Source of the DNA: Erythrobacter sp. EC-HK427
GTDB lineage: Bacteria > Pseudomonadota > Alphaproteobacteria > Sphingomonadales > Sphingomonadaceae
NCBI RefSeq assembly: GCF_902498745.1
Contig: NZ_LR701479.1
Span: 1,182,292 to 1,246,291, forward strand
Length of the DNA: 64,000 bases
Direction of reading: 5' to 3'
Both the position numbers and the translations under genes were made by a program. Shown piece after piece: positions 61,364 to 64,000 of the stretch. Numbering within the stretch: the first letter of the stretch is position 1; every line of letters starts with the position of its first letter. The notes under the pieces were generated by a model. That model was given only the letters and a program-made list of their open reading frames with translations. It did not search any database and had not been told where the DNA came from.

Positions 61364-62782
61364 ATGAACCCGCAGCGCAATATTGCGACCGATCGCTTTG
61401 GCCTTGGCGTGCAGGCGGACGAGGCGGTGCCGGATGATCTGCGCTGCTGGCTGCGCGAGCAGCTGCGCCGCTTCGATCCTGCGCCGTCTGCGCTGGCAGC
61501 CTATCCTGACAGCGCGGCCATTGGCGGAGCCTATGCCGATCTCGTCCGCATCCGCCGCAGCGCGCGGGAAGAGGGCGGGGATGCCGAGGCAGCGCGTGCG
61601 ATGGGTATGGCAGCGCGGCAAGAGGATGCCCGCCTGCTGGCCGAAGCCGCCGCCACCCGTATCGAAATGGCGGTGGCGAGCGAGACGAGCTTTGCCGAGC
61701 GTCTGGTGCATTTCTGGTCGAACCATTTTGCCGTCTCGGTCGAAAAGCTGCCTTTGCGCATTTATGCGGCGGACTACGAATTCCGTGTGATCCGGCCCAA
61801 TATCATGGGCAGTTTTACCGATCTGCTGCTGTCGGTCGCTGCGCATCCGGCGATGCTGATTTTCCTCGACCAGACGCGCTCGGTCGGCCCCGGCAGCGCG
61901 CTGGCGGTGCGCGCCAATCGCCGCCGCAGCGACCGCGAAATCGGGCTGAACGAGAATTATGCGCGCGAGATTCTCGAACTGCATACGCTGGGCGTGCGCT
62001 CGGGCTACGGGCAGGAAGACGTGACCGAGCTTGCCCGCGCGCTCACCGGCTGGACGGTGGCGGGCGTGGGTGACGGGCGGCTGGCGCGCTTTGTCGATGC
62101 AGCCGATGGCGAGACGGTGTTCGTCGAGGAATTGCACGAGCCCGGCCCTCGCACGGTCTTGGGCCGATCCTATGCCGATACTGGTGCTGAACAGGCACAT
62201 GCTATCCTGCGCGATCTCGCCCTTCGCCCGGAAACCGCGGCGCATATCGCGCGCAAGCTGGCGGTGCATTTCATCGCCGATGATCCGCCCGCTGCCGCTG
62301 TCACGCGGCTGGCGCAGGCGTTTCTGGCAAGTGATGGCGACTTGCCGAGCGTCTATGCGGCGCTGATTGACGAGCCCGCAGTATGGAGCGCGCCGCGCGC
62401 CAAGTTCCGCAGCCCGTGGGACTGGCTGGTCGCCAGCCTGAGAGTGACGGGCATCGCCGGTGCGGGCGACAATCTGCGCGGTTCGATCCGCGCTTTCGGC
62501 GCATTGGGCCAGCCGGTCTGGCAATCGGGCCATCCGGCGGGCTGGAGCGATCAGATGGTCGATTGGGCCTCGCCCGGTGCCCTGCTGGCGCGGGTGGAGC
62601 TTGCCAACCGCTTCGCGCCTCGGGCAGGTCGGCAAGGGGACGTGCCTGCGCTCGCCACGCACGTTTTGGGCGATGCCTTGCGCAGCGCAACCGCCGATGC
62701 GATCATCGCCGCCGAAGCGAGCGGCACACGCGGCACTGGCCTTGCCCTGCTGCTGTCCAGCCCCGAATTCATGCGGAGGTGA
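61364..62782 (+). CDS. DUF1800 protein
   Basis: 472 residues. DUF1800 pattern: RLVHFWSNHFAVSV, PAMLIFLDQTRS, ENYAREILELHTLGVRSGYGQEDVTELARALTGWT, and ARKLAVHFIADDPP, RLAQAF. The family always pairs with DUF1501, here on the same strand starting 3 bp after. No signal peptide. Function unknown; members are common in aquatic bacteria. Confidence 0.9.
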   Translation: MNPQRNIATDRFGLGVQADEAVPDDLRCWLREQLRRFDPAPSALAAYPDSAAIGGAYADLVRIRRSAREEGGDAEAARAMGMAARQEDARLLAEAAATRIEMAVASETSFAERLVHFWSNHFAVSVEKLPLRIYAADYEFRVIRPNIMGSFTDLLLSVAAHPAMLIFLDQTRSVGPGSALAVRANRRRSDREIGLNENYAREILELHTLGVRSGYGQEDVTELARALTGWTVAGVGDGRLARFVDAADGETVFVEELHEPGPRTVLGRSYADTGAEQAHAILRDLALRPETAAHIARKLAVHFIADDPPAAAVTRLAQAFLASDGDLPSVYAALIDEPAVWSAPRAKFRSPWDWLVASLRVTGIAGAGDNLRGSIRAFGALGQPVWQSGHPAGWSDQMVDWASPGALLARVELANRFAPRAGRQGDVPALATHVLGDALRSATADAIIAAEASGTRGTGLALLLSSPEFMRR

Positions 62783-62784
62783 CC

Positions 62785-63903
62785 GTGCCTGATTTCCCCC
62801 TTACCCGCCGCAGACTGATCGCCGCCGGTGCGCTGGCCGGGCTGGGCATTACCTTCCCGCGCATCGCCATGGGGGCCGAGCAGAGCAAGCGGCTGGTCTT
62901 CATCATCCAGCGCGGCGCGGCAGACGGGCTGGCGATGGTGCAGCCGCATGGTGATCCGGCGTTGCGCAGCCTGCGCGCTGCGCTGGTGGATGACGACGCG
63001 CACGATCTCGACGGCTTCTTCGCGCTGCATCCCGCGATGGAGCAGACCGCGCGGATGTTTGCGGCGGGCGAAGCGCGGGCCTTTCACGCGGTCGCTACAT
63101 CCTACCGCGAACGCTCGCATTTTGACGGGCAGAACCTGCTGGAGACGGGGGCGTCCGCCCCTTACGCCATTGGTACCGGCTGGCTTGGACGGTTGGTGCC
63201 GCTGCTGCCGGGCGAGGGCGGGGCGATGGCCATGTCTGCCACGGTTCCGCTGGCGTTGCGCGGCGAGCGCCCTGTTGCCACCTATGCCCCGCCCAACCGC
63301 ATTCCCGACCCCAGCGATGAATTGCTGGCGCAGCTCGGCACGCTCTATGCCGAGGACGCGCAGCTCGCGCCTTTGTGGGAGGAAGGGCTGCGCACGCGGA
63401 TGCTGGCGAGCGATATCGGTGCGGACAATGGCCGCAATGGTGCCGCTGTGGGCGCGCTGGTCGCTTCGCTGCTGACCGCCGCCGATGGCCCGCGCTTGGC
63501 GATGATCGAGACGGGCAATTGGGATACGCATCTGGGGCAGGCGGGCCGCTTGCGCACGCAGCTGGGCGGGCTCGACGCGCTGCTCGGCGGGATGCGCGAA
63601 GGGCTGGGCAGCGTGTGGGCTGATACGCTGGTGCTGATCGCGACCGAGTTTGGCCGCACTGCCGCCATCAATGGCACGATGGGCACCGATCACGGCACCG
63701 GCGCTGCCGCACTGATGCTGGGCGGCGCGCTGCCTGCGGGCGATCCGGTGGTGGCGGACTGGCCAGGCCTTGCGCCGAGCCAGCTTTACGAAAACCGCGA
63801 TTTGCGGGCGACCGCCAATGTGCTGGACATCATGGCGCGCGGCATCGCCGGGCACTTCGCGCTTGATCCGGAGCGGGCGCTCGCTGCTGTCCGCGCAGCC
63901 TAG
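62785..63903 (+). CDS. DUF1501 sulfatase-like protein, Tat-exported
   Basis: 372 residues, GTG start at 62785 with GGAGG upstream. N-terminus PLTRRRLIAAGALAGLGITFPRIAMGA is a twin-arginine signal (RR followed by hydrophobic segment). The body has the alkaline-phosphatase/sulfatase-like DUF1501 pattern RLVFIIQRGAADGLAMVQPHGDP, SYRERSHFDGQNLLETG, NWDTHLGQAGRL, TEFGRTAAINGTMGTDHGTG. Partner of the DUF1800 protein. Its stop overlaps that of the convergent permease gene. Confidence 0.9.
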   Translation: MPDFPLTRRRLIAAGALAGLGITFPRIAMGAEQSKRLVFIIQRGAADGLAMVQPHGDPALRSLRAALVDDDAHDLDGFFALHPAMEQTARMFAAGEARAFHAVATSYRERSHFDGQNLLETGASAPYAIGTGWLGRLVPLLPGEGGAMAMSATVPLALRGERPVATYAPPNRIPDPSDELLAQLGTLYAEDAQLAPLWEEGLRTRMLASDIGADNGRNGAAVGALVASLLTAADGPRLAMIETGNWDTHLGQAGRLRTQLGGLDALLGGMREGLGSVWADTLVLIATEFGRTAAINGTMGTDHGTGAAALMLGGALPAGDPVVADWPGLAPSQLYENRDLRATANVLDIMARGIAGHFALDPERALAAVRAA

Positions 63904-64000
63904 TAGAACATCGTAATCGCGGTGCAGACAGCAACACCCACGGCGATATTCATCGGCACGCCAACCTTGAGGAAATCGGTGAAGCGGTAATTCGCCGCGC
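63900..64000 (-). CDS. SLC13-type anion permease, C-terminal fragment
   Basis: 33 codons from the window edge to the stop at 63900. The sequence NYRFTDFLKVGVPMNIAVGV and the following VAVCTAITMFY is the last loop and membrane helix typical of the ion transporter superfamily (SLC13/ArsB-like permeases). The rest lies beyond the window. Confidence 0.6.
   Translation of the reverse strand, partial: AANYRFTDFLKVGVPMNIAVGVAVCTAITMFY

Overview
The window looks like chromosomal DNA from a sphingomonad alphaproteobacterium, most likely of the Erythrobacteraceae. Pointers are the high GC content, the FtsZ-independent housekeeping set typical of the order (DivK-like regulator, Cys-poor DksA, DUF3572, DUF4112, DUF3617, RidA/GDPD/FemAB cluster), a serine palmitoyltransferase with its own acyl carrier protein, and a gene-transfer-agent (GTA) type head cluster. 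Genes are tightly packed with many ATGA/GTGA/TGATG overlaps. At least five convergent pairs share overlapping stop codons. No tRNA, rRNA or CRISPR array was seen.

Layout. 1-2.6 kb: NarL-type two-component system (kinase cut by the left edge). 2.7-8.6 kb: prs, an AraC regulator, hisN-like phosphatase, an outer-membrane barrel protein, a FeeM-like N-acyltransferase with an Asp/Asn-hydroxylase-family oxygenase, then rpmI-rplT. 8.6-15.4 kb: pheST, prfC and small enzymes. 15.5-17.8 kb: a nitrogen locus with a sigma-54 promoter, glnK-amtB and a second PII gene. 17.9-26.8 kb: OmpA-like protein, desaturase operon, double cold-shock protein, argD-argF, hslO, queC, sodC.

26.9-35 kb is the accessory core. 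A minus-strand GTA-like cluster (small terminase, large terminase, portal, g3.5-type protein) runs into a prohead protease cut after about 45 residues and joined directly to a DUF2793 tail-end gene, so the capsid and tail genes are missing. Upstream of it sits a complete 3.1-kb IS1595-family transposon (25-bp perfect inverted repeats, 8-bp target duplication ACTTATGT) carrying a DUF3800 gene and several tiny genes as cargo.

35-45.4 kb: a signal-peptide protein, a YqaA/DedA-like membrane protein, an arsenic operon (arsR-arsI-arsC-aquaglyceroporin) with two phased operator palindromes and an apparently leaderless arsR, OsmC, sphingolipid genes, DivK-like regulator, metabolic genes and a low-GC two-gene islet with its own repeat-flanked promoter. 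45.5-64 kb: Sel1 protein, dksA, PilZ protein, an oligopeptide-type binding lipoprotein, kynA and kynU (with a duplicated kynU 3' end around an extra membrane gene), HNH endonuclease, gluQRS, corrinoid adenosyltransferase, mutS, maeB, a DUF1800/DUF1501 pair and the end of an SLC13-type permease. Several inverted-repeat REP-like elements lie in the gaps.

The most notable items are the FeeM-like/hydroxylase pair, the cargo-bearing IS1595 element, the collapsed GTA cluster, the kynU 3'-end duplication, the 44.3-kb islet and the leaderless, doubly operated ars promoter. All functional statements are from sequence reading and family knowledge only; no database search was run.
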